This document shows positions 27,132 to 34,477 of a stretch of 64,000 nt of DNA, in pieces. Origin of the DNA: an uncultured Nocardioides sp. Lineage in GTDB: Bacteria; Actinomycetota; Actinomycetes; Propionibacteriales; Nocardioidaceae. The first letter of the stretch is position 1. Every line of letters starts with the position of its first letter. Both the position numbers and the translations under genes were made by a program. The notes below the pieces were generated by a model. That model was given only the letters and a program-made list of their open reading frames with translations. It ran no database searches and was not told where the DNA came from. The stretch covers positions 1,400,294 through 1,464,293 of the forward strand of contig NZ_CANKZF010000002.1 of NCBI RefSeq assembly GCF_947488515.1. The letters are read 5' to 3'.

Positions 27132-27860
27132 GTGCCCCTGTACCGCGACGAGGCCGTCGTCCTCCGCACCCACAAGCTGGGCGAGGCCGACCGCATTATC
27201 ACCCTGCTGACCCGTCAGCACGGGCGCGTGCGCGCGGTCGCCAAGGGGGTGCGGCGTACGACGTCACGCTGGGGCTCCCGCCTCGAGCCGTTCAACCACG
27301 TCGACCTCCAGCTCGCGGAGGGGCGCAGCCTCGACGTGATCACCCAGGCCGAGACGCTCGACCCGTTCCACGCGCGGCTGGGGCTCGACTACGACCGCTA
27401 CACCGCCGGTACGGTGATGCTCGAGACCGCCGAGCGCCTGGTCACCGAGGAGAAGGAGCCCGCGGTCCAGCAGTTCCTGCTGCTCGTCGGCGGGCTGCGG
27501 GCGATGGCCGGGGCCGAGCACCCCGCCAAGCAGGTCCTCGACTCCTACCTGCTGCGCTCCCTGTCCGTCGCGGGCTACGCGCCGTCGTTCGACCACTGCG
27601 TGCAGTGCGGCGTCGAGGGCCCGCACCGCTTCTTCAACCCGTCGGCCGGCGGCGTCCTGTGCTCCTCCGACAAGCTGCCGGGCTCGGCCACCCCCGCCGG
27701 GGAGACCGTCCTCCTCCTCGGCGCACTGCTCGTCGGCGACTGGCCCGTCGTCCACGCCGCCGAGCCACGCCACCTGCGCGAGGCCAGCAACCTCGTCTCG
27801 GCCTACCTCGCCTGGCACCTCGAGCGCGGCCTGCGCTCGATGGCCTACGTCGAGCGCTGA
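27132..27860 (+). CDS. recO: DNA repair protein RecO
   Basis: The 242-residue protein has an N-terminal OB fold (YRDEAVVLRTHKLGEADRIITLLT; RAVAKGVRRTTSRWGSRLEPF) and a C-terminal domain with a zinc-binding set (CVQCGVEGPHRFFNPSAGG, then C-S-S). RecO works with RecR to load RecA on SSB-coated DNA and anneals single strands. GTG 27132 is chosen; a G-rich Shine-Dalgarno lies ~10 bases upstream. In mycobacteria uppS follows immediately, while here about 11 kb of other DNA separates them. Confidence 0.93.
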   Translation: MPLYRDEAVVLRTHKLGEADRIITLLTRQHGRVRAVAKGVRRTTSRWGSRLEPFNHVDLQLAEGRSLDVITQAETLDPFHARLGLDYDRYTAGTVMLETAERLVTEEKEPAVQQFLLLVGGLRAMAGAEHPAKQVLDSYLLRSLSVAGYAPSFDHCVQCGVEGPHRFFNPSAGGVLCSSDKLPGSATPAGETVLLLGALLVGDWPVVHAAEPRHLREASNLVSAYLAWHLERGLRSMAYVER

Positions 27861-27879
27861 GACCCAGGCACGCGAGACG

Positions 27880-28206
27880 TCAGTCGGTTCGTCCGGCGGC
27901 CATCCCGCGCCGCGTACGACGCAGGGCGCCGGGCGCGCAGGCTGTGAGGACGACACCGCAGACCGCCATGAACCATGGGCCGCGACGCCCGGGGTTGCCG
28001 AAGAAGGTCTCGGCCAGGCCGAGGCCCCCGAGGGTGTAGACGACCGCGAAGACGGGCCCTGTCAGCAGGAACGTCCAGGCGAGGATCCATCCGGTGCGGT
28101 ACTTCTGGGCCGGCGCACGCAGGAACGCGCCCCGCACCATCATCGTCACGATGCCCGCCCAGAACACCACCCACGCAGCGACCTCGAACCCCCGGACCAC
28201 GGTCAT
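27880..28206 (-). CDS. Small membrane protein, unknown function
   Basis: The 108-residue protein has three hydrophobic helices (about 5-25, 38-60, 75-95) and a basic C-terminus (RRTRRGMAAGRTD). No family recognised. ATG 28206 is supported by TACGGT six bases upstream on the minus strand. It is convergent with recO (19-bp gap). It lies at the left edge of the accessory block and has no repeat copy of the kind found further right. Confidence 0.6.
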   Translation of the reverse strand: MTVVRGFEVAAWVVFWAGIVTMMVRGAFLRAPAQKYRTGWILAWTFLLTGPVFAVVYTLGGLGLAETFFGNPGRRGPWFMAVCGVVLTACAPGALRRTRRGMAAGRTD

Positions 28207-28212
28207 CGACGG

Positions 28213-28218
28213 ACCGTA
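28213..28218 (-). promoter_or_regulatory. Leaderless -10 of the small membrane protein gene
   Basis: TACGGT on the minus strand, six bases before ATG 28206. Confidence 0.6.
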
Positions 28219-28335
28219 GCGTCGTCCTCCCGGCCGAGGACACACCCCCAGGAAGCACCGCCGTCCGCGGCACCCGCCACCGGAACTGGTGTCGCGGGGT
28301 GCGCGCCGGCGCTCGACTGGGGTGGCGCTGGCAGC

Positions 28336-28353
28336 CTGTCGATCACTCGACAG
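28336..28353. repeat. Perfect 7-bp stem-loop at the left border of the repeat-rich block
   Basis: CTGTCGA-TCAC-TCGACAG. It lies in a 286-bp stretch (28207-28492) that otherwise has no gene I can support. It could be a transcription terminator, an operator or the remains of a recombination site. It is not related to the repeat family further right. Confidence 0.5.
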
Positions 28354-28480
28354 TTGGGGGAGTCCATGACAGTCGACCTGACGCCCGGTTGCCCACCTTG
28401 GTCGACGCGGTGTGCGAGAAGACCTGGTGCGACGGCGTGCCGTCGTCTTCTTCCCGGGTCGCGTCGATCCGGTCCGGGCC

Positions 28481-28486
28481 TACCGT
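28481..28486 (+). promoter_or_regulatory. Leaderless -10 of the first array gene
   Basis: TACCGT followed by CCCTCC and GTG 28493. It decides for the shorter start. Confidence 0.6.
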
Positions 28487-28492
28487 CCCTCC

Positions 28493-28807
28493 GTGGCTGA
28501 TCCGCGGTGGGTGCTCCTGCAAGCGATGAAGCCTGCGCTTCTGCAGAGGTTCGGGAGGTGGGGCGTGGTGCGGGTCGAGTACGTCTCCGCCTTTCCCTCG
28601 CAGGAAGATGCGTGGGTGTGGCTGGGGACGACCACGGACGTCGAGCGGGACACCCTGGCCGGTTCCCGACCAGGCCTCCTGTCAGAGGTGCGTCTGATCG
28701 CAGAGCGCCACGGCTTCATCGCCCAGAGCGTCAGTGGAGTCGTCGTGCAGTCGGAGGAGACAGTCGCCCGGGACTACGAGGGAAGCTGGTTCTACGCCCT
28801 GCGGTGA
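28493..28807 (+). CDS. Unknown small protein (array gene 1)
   Basis: The 104-residue soluble protein (WVLLQAMKPALLQRFGRW; AWVWLGTTTDVERDTL) has no recognised domain. It is rich in aromatic residues and might be a small alpha/beta fold. GTG 28493 is chosen because of the leaderless -10; an in-frame GTG at 28412 would give 131 residues. Its stop is followed 27 bp later by the first copy of the intergenic repeat. No function is assigned. Confidence 0.55.
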   Translation: MADPRWVLLQAMKPALLQRFGRWGVVRVEYVSAFPSQEDAWVWLGTTTDVERDTLAGSRPGLLSEVRLIAERHGFIAQSVSGVVVQSEETVARDYEGSWFYALR

Positions 28808-28834
28808 TCGTGGGGACCGCCGCGATCTGCTCGA

Positions 28835-28860
28835 CCGGATCTGGCGAGATGCGGATGCTT
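28835..28860 (+). repeat. Array repeat copy R1
   Basis: CCGGATCTGGCGAGATGCGG plus six bases. ATCT-GGCG-AGAT is a small inverted repeat. A degenerate partial copy (CGATCTGCTCGA) lies just upstream at 28822. Starts 27 bp after the stop of array gene 1. Confidence 0.6.
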
Positions 28861-28928
28861 AGATCTGGCTCAAGCGAGAAGCAATGGCGGGGCGTTCCTC
28901 GCACCGTCAGGTCGAGAGAGGTGGGCAG

Positions 28929-29450
28929 ATGGTGCGCGTGCTGATGGACGAGGTCGTGGAGACCGACTACGGACAGTTTGACCTCTGGCTCTCGGACGAC
29001 GTCGAAGACGACGGTGACATCGAGGCCACGTTCGCCGGGCAAGTCAATGGGGTCGCCGGTGCAGCCATTCCCGGACGGATCTACCTGAATCTTGGCCGTC
29101 GGTCCGGAGGGTCACCGGTCCGTATCGAGGCACATGATGGGGTCATCCCGTACGACGCGGAGTGGGAGGACGTCGTCGAGGTCTCGACAGTCGTCGGCGG
29201 GCAGGGCAACTGCGGGTGGACCAGTTGGGCTGGCGAGAACGGTGGTGAGTTTGTCTTGGCTCCCGGACCACACCGGATGCGAGTGTCTGCCCGTGGGCGG
29301 GACGCTGGTGACGAGAACGAATTCGCGGACGAGGCCGTCGACTTCTACCTGATCCAACTCTGGCCCGCTCCCGTCGAGCCGGATGCCATCCTTCGGGTGG
29401 GCAGCAAGAACGCCTCGTACTGGCATGAGGCCTGGGGCTCCAACCGGTAG
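28929..29450 (+). CDS. Unknown beta-rich protein (array gene 2)
   Basis: The 173-residue protein has strand-rich text (YGQFDLWLSDD; GRIYLNLGRRSGGSPVRIE; PHRMRVSARGRDAGDENEF; VDFYLIQLWPAP). The MRVSARGRD...LIQLWPAP pattern recurs in uncharacterised actinobacterial proteins that I associate loosely with the ComJ-like group; this is weak. ATG 28929 is chosen because GAGAGAGG lies about six bases upstream, one of few array genes with a Shine-Dalgarno. Followed by repeat R2. Confidence 0.6.
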   Translation: MVRVLMDEVVETDYGQFDLWLSDDVEDDGDIEATFAGQVNGVAGAAIPGRIYLNLGRRSGGSPVRIEAHDGVIPYDAEWEDVVEVSTVVGGQGNCGWTSWAGENGGEFVLAPGPHRMRVSARGRDAGDENEFADEAVDFYLIQLWPAPVEPDAILRVGSKNASYWHEAWGSNR

Positions 29451-29500
29451 CGACGCGCCATGCAGACCCCGCGGCTCTGCTCCGTGATGCCGATCAAAAC

Positions 29501-29550
29501 GTCCGGACCTGCCGCAGTGAATGCGCGAATCTGCCGAGATCCGGATGCCC
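29501..29550 (+). repeat. Array repeat copy R2 (double)
   Basis: Two adjacent units: GTCCGGACCTGCCGCAGTGA at 29501 and GCGCGAATCTGCCGAGATCC at 29523. The second contains ATCT-GCCG-AGAT, extended imperfectly by CG...CG. Starts 50 bp after the stop of array gene 2. Confidence 0.65.
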
Positions 29551-29621
29551 AGCGAGAGTGCGAGCGCGGCGCCTACGAGGGCATGGGAGTACGTCAGCCA
29601 TCACGTGGCCAGCCCGGCTCC

Positions 29622-29627
29622 TACACT
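29622..29627 (+). promoter_or_regulatory. Leaderless -10 of the Nudix gene
   Basis: TACACT followed by CCGGGC and ATG 29634. It argues against the longer in-frame start at 29460, which would translate the repeat. Confidence 0.65.
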
Positions 29628-29633
29628 CCGGGC

Positions 29634-30113
29634 ATGCCTCGGATGACGGTCAAGCTGCTCCTGCTGGACGAACGAGACCGCGTCCTCTTGATCCGCTCGA
29701 CTGACCCCCGTTCGGGAGCGCAGTGTTGGTACCCAGTCGGCGGAGGAGTCGAGCCTGGCGAGTCCCTGCAGGAAGCGGCGCACCGAGAGGCTCACGAGGA
29801 AACCGGTCTGACGACTCTGCCAGTCGGGGCGCCCGTCTGGACGCGCGAGCACACGTACGAGTACGACGGGCGAACCGTCGACGTTCACGAGGACTGGCTG
29901 CTTCACAAGGTGGAGTACTTCGAGCCAATCCCCGCGGGCCTCACCGAGTTCGAGGCCAAGACGATCGCAGGGTTCCGTTGGTGGGACGCCGAAGACTTGT
30001 CGTCTACAACCGACACCGTCTTTCCCCCGAGGCTGGGACGCCTTCTCGCCGGACTTCTACGAGACGGACCCCCGGCGGAGCCCGTCGACATAACGGAGCC
30101 GTTCCCGGCCTGA
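29634..30113 (+). CDS. Nudix hydrolase (array gene 3)
   Basis: The 159-residue protein contains a perfect Nudix box (Gx5Ex7REUxEExGU) from GVEPGE through AHEETGL at about residues 36-58. It should hydrolyse a nucleoside diphosphate linked to another moiety, with Mg2+ held by the box glutamates. The surrounding sequence (RMTVKLLLLDERDRVLLIR; EDWLLHKVEYF; FRWWDAEDL) is typical of MutT-like housecleaning enzymes, and the substrate is unknown. Followed 41 bp after the stop by repeat R3. Confidence 0.9.
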   Translation: MPRMTVKLLLLDERDRVLLIRSTDPRSGAQCWYPVGGGVEPGESLQEAAHREAHEETGLTTLPVGAPVWTREHTYEYDGRTVDVHEDWLLHKVEYFEPIPAGLTEFEAKTIAGFRWWDAEDLSSTTDTVFPPRLGRLLAGLLRDGPPAEPVDITEPFPA

Positions 30114-30154
30114 CGACCAACGAGCCGCAGCACTCATCGTGGCTGCTTGCCGAA

Positions 30155-30203
30155 CGCCCGGATCTGCCGCGACCCGAGCGCCCGCACATGCCGATGAGCG
30201 GAT
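30155..30203 (+). repeat. Array repeat copy R3
   Basis: CGCCCGGATCTGCCGCGACC at 30155, then a second part GCCGATGAGCGGAT ending at 30203. Starts 41 bp after the Nudix stop. Confidence 0.65.
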
Positions 30204-30225
30204 GGGGTTGACGCATCATGAAGTC

Positions 30226-30999
30226 GTGAATGACTTGGCCAGCCGGGCAGAGGACATTGCCTCGCATCTTGTGTCCCATGCCCTAAGTGCCGAGGTGAAG
30301 AAGTTCGACGTCGACGGCCGTCAGGCCGCCGTGGACTTCATGCTCAGCTGGCCCGACGGTCGCCGGGGCGCACTCGAGGTCACTCTGGTCACGAACCCAC
30401 GATCGTCAGGGTGGCAGGGTCTGGCGGCCAAAGAAGGCTGGCGCTGGCCAGCCCCCTCGGGCTGGGAGTTTCGCCCCCATGGCGATGACATGCCGTACCG
30501 AAGAGCCCGTGATGCAGTCCTGACAGCCGTCGAACTCTGTGACCTGGTGGGCGTTGATGCGCTGGAGCGACTGTCCGCGGGGGCCGTTGCCCACGTTCCC
30601 GAACTCGAGTGGCTGAGTGCCATCGGCACGCTTCGCCGCACCCTCTCCAGTCCCGGTGTGGTCATCCTGCCGGCGGTACGGGCGGAGTTCGTCGAGGCGG
30701 CGACAACAGACTTCGCCGACTTGGTCGAGGCGTGGCTGCAACTCCCACACATGCCGCGTCACGTCGACAAGACGAGATCAGCTGTCGATGTTGACGAGCG
30801 ACACTTGTTTCTCGTGCCCGTCGACGAGGTGCTTCCAGCGCGCTTCTTCACGAACGACTTCCCTGCCCCGTGCAGGACTCCCGTTGGGTTCAGCGGCATC
30901 GACGGAGTCTGGGTGTGGTCCAACTACTGGCATCAGTATCTGGCTTGCAGGGCCGGCACCTGGCGCTGGCTCGACTTCCCACCGAGAGTTCAGGCATGA
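30226..30999 (+). CDS. Unknown protein (array gene 4)
   Basis: The 257-residue soluble protein has an N-terminal part (EVKKFDVDGRQAAVDFMLSWPDGRRGALEVTLVT) whose acidic residue after a beta strand and following hydrophobic strand recall a restriction-endonuclease-like or sensor core, but no catalytic triad can be fixed. The C-terminus has many tryptophans (VWVWSNYWHQYLACRAGTWRW). Start uncertain: GTG 30226 is chosen since upstream in-frame ATG 30202 and GTG 30139 lie in or before the repeat. Followed by R4. Confidence 0.55.
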   Translation: MNDLASRAEDIASHLVSHALSAEVKKFDVDGRQAAVDFMLSWPDGRRGALEVTLVTNPRSSGWQGLAAKEGWRWPAPSGWEFRPHGDDMPYRRARDAVLTAVELCDLVGVDALERLSAGAVAHVPELEWLSAIGTLRRTLSSPGVVILPAVRAEFVEAATTDFADLVEAWLQLPHMPRHVDKTRSAVDVDERHLFLVPVDEVLPARFFTNDFPAPCRTPVGFSGIDGVWVWSNYWHQYLACRAGTWRWLDFPPRVQA

Positions 31000-31024
31000 G
31001 TCGAGCCGGGGTGCGCGACTTGAC

Positions 31025-31049
31025 GCGCGGATCTGCCGAGATGAGGGCG
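31025..31049 (+). repeat. Array repeat copy R4
   Basis: GCGCGGATCTGCCGAGATGA plus GGGCG. Contains ATCT-GCCG-AGAT. Starts 25 bp after the stop of array gene 4. The flank to 31075 resembles the flank of R9. Confidence 0.65.
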
Positions 31050-31085
31050 TCTCCTAGATCGCCGTCGATGCGGGGCGCTCACCGT

Positions 31086-31091
31086 TAGCCT
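31086..31091 (+). promoter_or_regulatory. Leaderless -10 of array gene 5
   Basis: TAGCCT followed by GCTGCGC and ATG 31099. Confidence 0.65.
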
Positions 31092-31098
31092 GCTGCGC

Positions 31099-31347
31099 AT
31101 GAAGTTCTTGAGTGCCGCTGCCTCGCGTCTCCTGGCAAGGGGGGTGCTGAGCGCTGGGTGGTACTCGATCCTGACTGGCTTGGTGCTGCTCTACCTTGCC
31201 TACGTGCTCGGTCGGATCCCATGGGATGTCGACCGAGCAGCGCCTTTCGTGTCGGTGGCATTCGCGGCCACAGGTCTGTGGCAACTGACGCGGGGCCTTC
31301 GAGCCGAGTTCCAGCGGAGGCCCAAGCCGACGGACGAGCCTTCGTAG
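31099..31347 (+). CDS. Small two-helix membrane protein (array gene 5)
   Basis: The 82-residue protein has two hydrophobic helices (about 15-37 and 47-66) separated by a short loop, and a basic C-terminal tail (RAEFQRRPKPTDEPS). No family recognised. The start is fixed by the leaderless -10. Followed 33 bp after the stop by repeat R5. Confidence 0.6.
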   Translation: MKFLSAAASRLLARGVLSAGWYSILTGLVLLYLAYVLGRIPWDVDRAAPFVSVAFAATGLWQLTRGLRAEFQRRPKPTDEPS

Positions 31348-31380
31348 CAGCTTGTCTGACGTCCGCTCGTGCCGCGATGG

Positions 31381-31407
31381 GCGTGCGAATCTGCCGCTGT
31401 GCGCTCG
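31381..31407 (+). repeat. Array repeat copy R5
   Basis: GCGTGCGAATCTGCCGCTGT plus GCGCTCG. Lies between array gene 5 and the DUF664 gene, nine bases before the latter's ATG. Confidence 0.6.
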
Positions 31408-31415
31408 CCGCTGAC

Positions 31416-31937
31416 ATGTACCTTCACCCAGTACCTACCTGGACCACGCCCGCACGACCCGAGCCACCCTGCAACCCCGTAGGCGAACGTGTCGCGCTCG
31501 AGGATCGTCTCAACTATCAGCGCATCACGCTCCTGGTGAAGTGTGGCGGGCTTACTTCCGAGCAGCTGGTGCAGCAGTCGGTGCCACCGTCGAACATGTC
31601 GCTGCTTGGTCTGGTCCGACACATGTCGGGGGTAGAGGCGTGGTTCCATTCCAACGACGGCCAGCCCGATCACATGTTCTTCTGGAACTACGTTCCAGGT
31701 GCGACAGACGGATTCGGGGAGGTCAGCGCGGACCGTGCCACAGACGATCTGGCGAGCTACCACGCAAGTGTCGAGCGGTCGCGCAGGGCCGTACAAGGAC
31801 GCGGTCTCCACGAAGTGGTCCCCGGCGACGAGCACACGCTGCGCTGGATCTACCTCCACATGATCGAGGAGTACGCGCGCCACAACGGCCACGCCGACCT
31901 CCTCCGCGAACGCATTGACGGTGCCACCGGGGAGTAG
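31416..31937 (+). CDS. DUF664/DinB-like four-helix protein (array gene 6)
   Basis: The 173-residue protein has the DinB/DUF664 pattern: RITLLVKCGGLTSEQLVQQ, then SLLGLVRHMSGVEAWF with the first conserved His, and a C-terminal LHMIEEYARHNGHADLLRE with two further histidines. This gives a three-His metal site. The family includes thiol-dependent transferases (mycothiol or bacillithiol) and many uncharacterised members. ATG 31416 gives an extra ~28-residue N-terminal stretch, as in many homologues. Followed 23 bp after the stop by R6. Confidence 0.85.
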   Translation: MYLHPVPTWTTPARPEPPCNPVGERVALEDRLNYQRITLLVKCGGLTSEQLVQQSVPPSNMSLLGLVRHMSGVEAWFHSNDGQPDHMFFWNYVPGATDGFGEVSADRATDDLASYHASVERSRRAVQGRGLHEVVPGDEHTLRWIYLHMIEEYARHNGHADLLRERIDGATGE

Positions 31938-31960
31938 CTCGAGGAACGCACTCACTGCCG

Positions 31961-31990
31961 GCAATGACTGCGTCATTCCGCCGCGTACCG
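31961..31990 (+). repeat. Array repeat copy R6
   Basis: GCAATGACTGCGTCATTCCG plus CCGCGTACCG. AATGAC-TGC-GTCATT is a perfect hairpin. About 24 of 30 bases equal R10. Lies between two convergent genes, so it is not a promoter element. Confidence 0.65.
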
Positions 31991-32119
31991 TCCGGGGCGC
32001 GACATTGCGCCGCGAACAATTGGCCGTCACGCCGGCAACGGCAACAGGCTCATGTTTTTCGCAGGGCTAGAGGTCGTCGCCATAGCGGCTCGCTCCGGCG
32101 CTCAACTGCGAGGCACAAG

Positions 32120-33556
32120 CTAGGGGACCGGGTAGCCGCTGCGTAGCAGCGTTGGTCCCCAATCAACTAGAGAGGGTGGTCCGACAAGGCTTTGCCAGAC
32201 CACTAGGGCGCGACTGTCGCGGGCGAGAGCCACAGGGGGCGTGCCGCCTCCGGTGTTGCTTCCTGTGCCAGCACCGACATCGACAGCTGCATAGGTGCTA
32301 CTGCCGCGGGCGAGGAACATGACGTAGGGCTCGACGTCGTATGTCGCGCCCTCGAGTCCGGGGCCGAGCCAGGACAACAACACGTCACCTCGTGGATTGC
32401 TCACCACCTCAGGCGCATTGGACACGGCTTGCGGAACGAGCACCTCGGGTGCCTGCCACGGTCCCCCTGCGTGGCGACGGACGCCATGCAATGAGAAGGG
32501 TCGAGCCGCCGCGAATGGTCCCTGTGTCCACAGGGCGAGCGCTCCGTCGTCGGCGTCCGCTGTGATCTGCACATCCCAAGCGGCTGCGACGTTCGTGGCG
32601 ACGCGATTAGATCGCCAGCCGCGGGCGGTGATTGTTCCTACGCGAATCGTGCCGCTGCTCGTCCTCCATACTAAGTAGCTCTTTCCAGACGAAGCCTGGT
32701 CGATGTCGTGCGTTGTTGGCGGGGATGGGCGCACAGGGAGTACGGTCGGCGGCATCCATCGACCATTGATGCGTCGTACGGCGACGACTGTCCCGGTCGA
32801 GTTCGGGTAGGTCACGACTGCTTGGCCGCCTGGGCCCACTGTTCCGCGGATTCCTACGAATAACGACGGCGTTCGGAACGTGACGGGCTTGCTCCATGGG
32901 CCACCTGAGGGTCGAAAGAGGGCACGGGCCTTCAAAGTGGTGGGTTCGATCCACGTCACCAAGATGGCACCCCGGCTGTTCACCGACATATCAACGGCCG
33001 TACCGAGGTCCTCGTCTGTGGAACCGGACGCAAGCAGTTGTGGACGCGTCCATGATCCGTTGGGGCGGCTACCCCAGGAGTAGATGCGATAGCGGTCGCC
33101 GCGGGGCGACGTCTTCCCGACGAGCGTCAGGGCGCCGTCGGCGTCGGATGCGGCGCCGATCAATCCGGGACTTCGAACGTGGTGGGGCACAGACCGGGCC
33201 GCCTTCCAGACACCCGTCCTGGTGGTGTGGCGCGTCCATATGCGGCGATCTGAGGCCCATATGGCGGTTGCTCTCTCATCAGCAAAGAGCGGAATCACGC
33301 CCACGGGCCTTCGCCCAAAGAGCTCCTGGACCTCACCCCACTCGAGCGAAGACTGCACAAGCGAAGATTCTGCAGCCTTCCCACCTGCTTGCACTGCCGA
33401 CGCCGATGCCGATGCCGATGCCGCATCAGGCGCTGGCCGGACACCTCCCCGGCTCGCGGAGAACTCGCCTGATGCACAACCTGCTGCCGCGCTCAGTCCG
33501 GCCGCAGCAAGCACGAGGCTGACGCGTAGGCAAGTTCGCCACTTCGGAAAGTCCAT
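32120..33556 (-). CDS. Secreted/lipoprotein of unknown function with repeated beta-blade-like text (array gene 7, reversed)
   Basis: The 478-residue protein has an N-terminal signal sequence ending in an AAAGC lipobox-like site, then a linker with a run of alternating Ala-Ser encoded by a GATGCC hexamer repeat at about 33396-33425. The rest has several similar ~60-residue segments with a hydrophobic strand, G/D, and W (ALTLVGKTS...YRIYSWGSRPNGSWTRP; GAILVTWIEPT...GGPWSKPVTF; QAVVTYPNST...INGRWMPPTVL; SYLVWRTSSG...GWRSNRVA; GALALWTQG...GGPWQAPEVLVP; DVLLSWLGPG). This suggests a beta-propeller. ATG 33556 chosen. The only large minus-strand gene in the array. Confidence 0.65.
   Translation of the reverse strand: MDFPKWRTCLRVSLVLAAAGLSAAAGCASGEFSASRGGVRPAPDAASASASASAVQAGGKAAESSLVQSSLEWGEVQELFGRRPVGVIPLFADERATAIWASDRRIWTRHTTRTGVWKAARSVPHHVRSPGLIGAASDADGALTLVGKTSPRGDRYRIYSWGSRPNGSWTRPQLLASGSTDEDLGTAVDMSVNSRGAILVTWIEPTTLKARALFRPSGGPWSKPVTFRTPSLFVGIRGTVGPGGQAVVTYPNSTGTVVAVRRINGRWMPPTVLPVRPSPPTTHDIDQASSGKSYLVWRTSSGTIRVGTITARGWRSNRVATNVAAAWDVQITADADDGALALWTQGPFAAARPFSLHGVRRHAGGPWQAPEVLVPQAVSNAPEVVSNPRGDVLLSWLGPGLEGATYDVEPYVMFLARGSSTYAAVDVGAGTGSNTGGGTPPVALARDSRALVVWQSLVGPPSLVDWGPTLLRSGYPVP
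33396..33425. repeat. Short tandem hexamer repeat inside the secreted protein gene
   Basis: About four to five units of GCCGAT/GCCGAC, encoding the alternating Ala-Ser stretch on the minus strand. Being a hexamer, unit gain or loss would keep the frame and change linker length only. Confidence 0.6.
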
Positions 33557-33657
33557 ATCACCAAGCCTCAGACCGAGTTTGCGCTTGCGAGACGTCACCT
33601 CACCGAAAGTGTGCAGCCCCTAGCGAGCCAGGGCCAGACTGTCTGTACAGCCCCCGC

Positions 33658-33713
33658 GTCACTTCGCCGCCTGTCGGCGCAACTCGATCATCCGGACATG
33701 GCGAGATGCGCTC
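33658..33713 (+). repeat. Array repeat copy R7
   Basis: Begins GTCACTTCGCCGCCTGTCGG (hairpin CGCCG-CCTGT-CGGCG) and continues with TCCGGACATGGCGAGATGCG at 33691. The first half is nearly identical to the first half of R12. Lies upstream of the reversed array gene 7 but keeps the same orientation as all other copies. Confidence 0.6.
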
Positions 33714-33715
33714 AC

Positions 33716-33721
33716 TAGGCT
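33716..33721 (+). promoter_or_regulatory. Leaderless -10 of array gene 8
   Basis: TAGGCT followed by TCCCGT and GTG 33728. Confidence 0.65.
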
Positions 33722-33727
33722 TCCCGT

Positions 33728-34087
33728 GTGACATCACTTCAAGTTGCGGATGACGAGGCGTGGTGGACGGCTCTGGCCGTGACACCAGCCGCCGAGGCGA
33801 TCTCCGGCGACGAGTTCGTGCGTGAGGTGATCTACCCCGTACCGAGCAGCGACGAGACCGTCCACGTGACCTGGGATGTGACCGACAACAGCGTGCGGGT
33901 ACGACACCGACGAGGTGACGTCGTCGTAACGGACCTCCGTCGCGAGATGGCGACTCTGCTCACGGTCGCTGGCGACGGAGAGTCGGCAGAGATCCTGTTG
34001 GAGTACGGATCTGTGAGCCAATGGGGTCGAACGCGGGTACGCGTTCTCCCCGAGGTGTTCATCGAGGACTCTTTCTTGCGGTCCTAA
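33728..34087 (+). CDS. Unknown small protein (array gene 8)
   Basis: The 119-residue soluble protein has alternating hydrophobic strands (TVHVTWDVTDNSVRVRHRRGDVVVTDLRREM; AEILLEYGSV) and no recognised family or signal peptide. The composition suggests a small beta-sandwich, perhaps of the immunity-protein sort, but this is only an impression. Start fixed by the leaderless -10. The stop is followed four bases later by repeat R8. Confidence 0.55.
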   Translation: MTSLQVADDEAWWTALAVTPAAEAISGDEFVREVIYPVPSSDETVHVTWDVTDNSVRVRHRRGDVVVTDLRREMATLLTVAGDGESAEILLEYGSVSQWGRTRVRVLPEVFIEDSFLRS

Positions 34088-34091
34088 TGAA

Positions 34092-34135
34092 CTCCGGATC
34101 TGAGGCGATGAGTGCGTAGGTCTGCCGATGAGCGG
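34092..34135 (+). repeat. Array repeat copy R8 (double)
   Basis: CTCCGGATCTGAGGCGATGA followed by GTGCGTAGGTCTGCCGATGA and GCGG. It fills almost the entire space between two convergent genes (34087 and 34141), which argues against a promoter role. Confidence 0.65.
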
Positions 34136-34140
34136 TCCGG

Positions 34141-34362
34141 TCATGGGCGTGGGTTACGCCGGTCATACTCCCTCGCCCAGGTGAACGTCACGTAGAAAAG
34201 CATCAGCCCGCCGACCACGAAGCCGGTCCAGATGACCGCTCGCAGCGCCGACGAGTCTGTGACACGCAGCAACACGCTCCGGATGATGAGCAGGATGGCC
34301 CATCCAGCGAGACCAGTCCACAGGAACTGCCGCCGAGACCAGTTCAGCCAAGGACGCTGCAT
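34141..34362 (-). CDS. Small two-helix membrane protein (array gene 9, reversed)
   Basis: The 73-residue protein has two hydrophobic helices (about 13-31 and 40-62), a tryptophan-rich N-terminus and a charged tail (REYDRRNPRP). No family recognised. ATG 34362 follows TAACCT by six bases on the minus strand. It resembles array gene 5 in size and topology, not in sequence. Confidence 0.6.
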   Translation of the reverse strand: MQRPWLNWSRRQFLWTGLAGWAILLIIRSVLLRVTDSSALRAVIWTGFVVGGLMLFYVTFTWAREYDRRNPRP

Positions 34363-34368
34363 GAGGGG

Positions 34369-34374
34369 AGGTTA
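34369..34374 (-). promoter_or_regulatory. Leaderless -10 of array gene 9
   Basis: TAACCT on the minus strand followed by CCCCTC and ATG 34362. Confidence 0.65.
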
Positions 34375-34421
34375 GTGGCGTCTTGTGCGAGATGAGACCC
34401 TCCCAAGGTCGCTATCGCCGC

Positions 34422-34449
34422 GCATCCGGATCTGCCGCGACCCGTGCGT
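34422..34449 (+). repeat. Array repeat copy R9
   Basis: GCATCCGGATCTGCCGCGAC plus CCGTGCGT. The preceding 34388-34420 (GAGATGAG to ATCGCCGCG) aligns with the tail of R4, so the full unit may be about 60 bp. Confidence 0.65.
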
Positions 34450-34477
34450 CGTTCATGCTGGTGTGCAAGCCTGTGGC

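Noticed and set aside
28366..28500. 44-codon ORF before array gene 1
   Set aside because: No protein-like pattern and no Shine-Dalgarno; it overlaps the promoter and start of the better supported frame at 28493.
29460..29633. Longer Nudix start (58 extra residues)
   Set aside because: The extension would translate repeat R2, and a leaderless promoter sits directly before ATG 29634.
32048..32119. 23-codon ORF after repeat R6
   Set aside because: No promoter or Shine-Dalgarno, overlaps the end of the convergent gene, and too short to judge.
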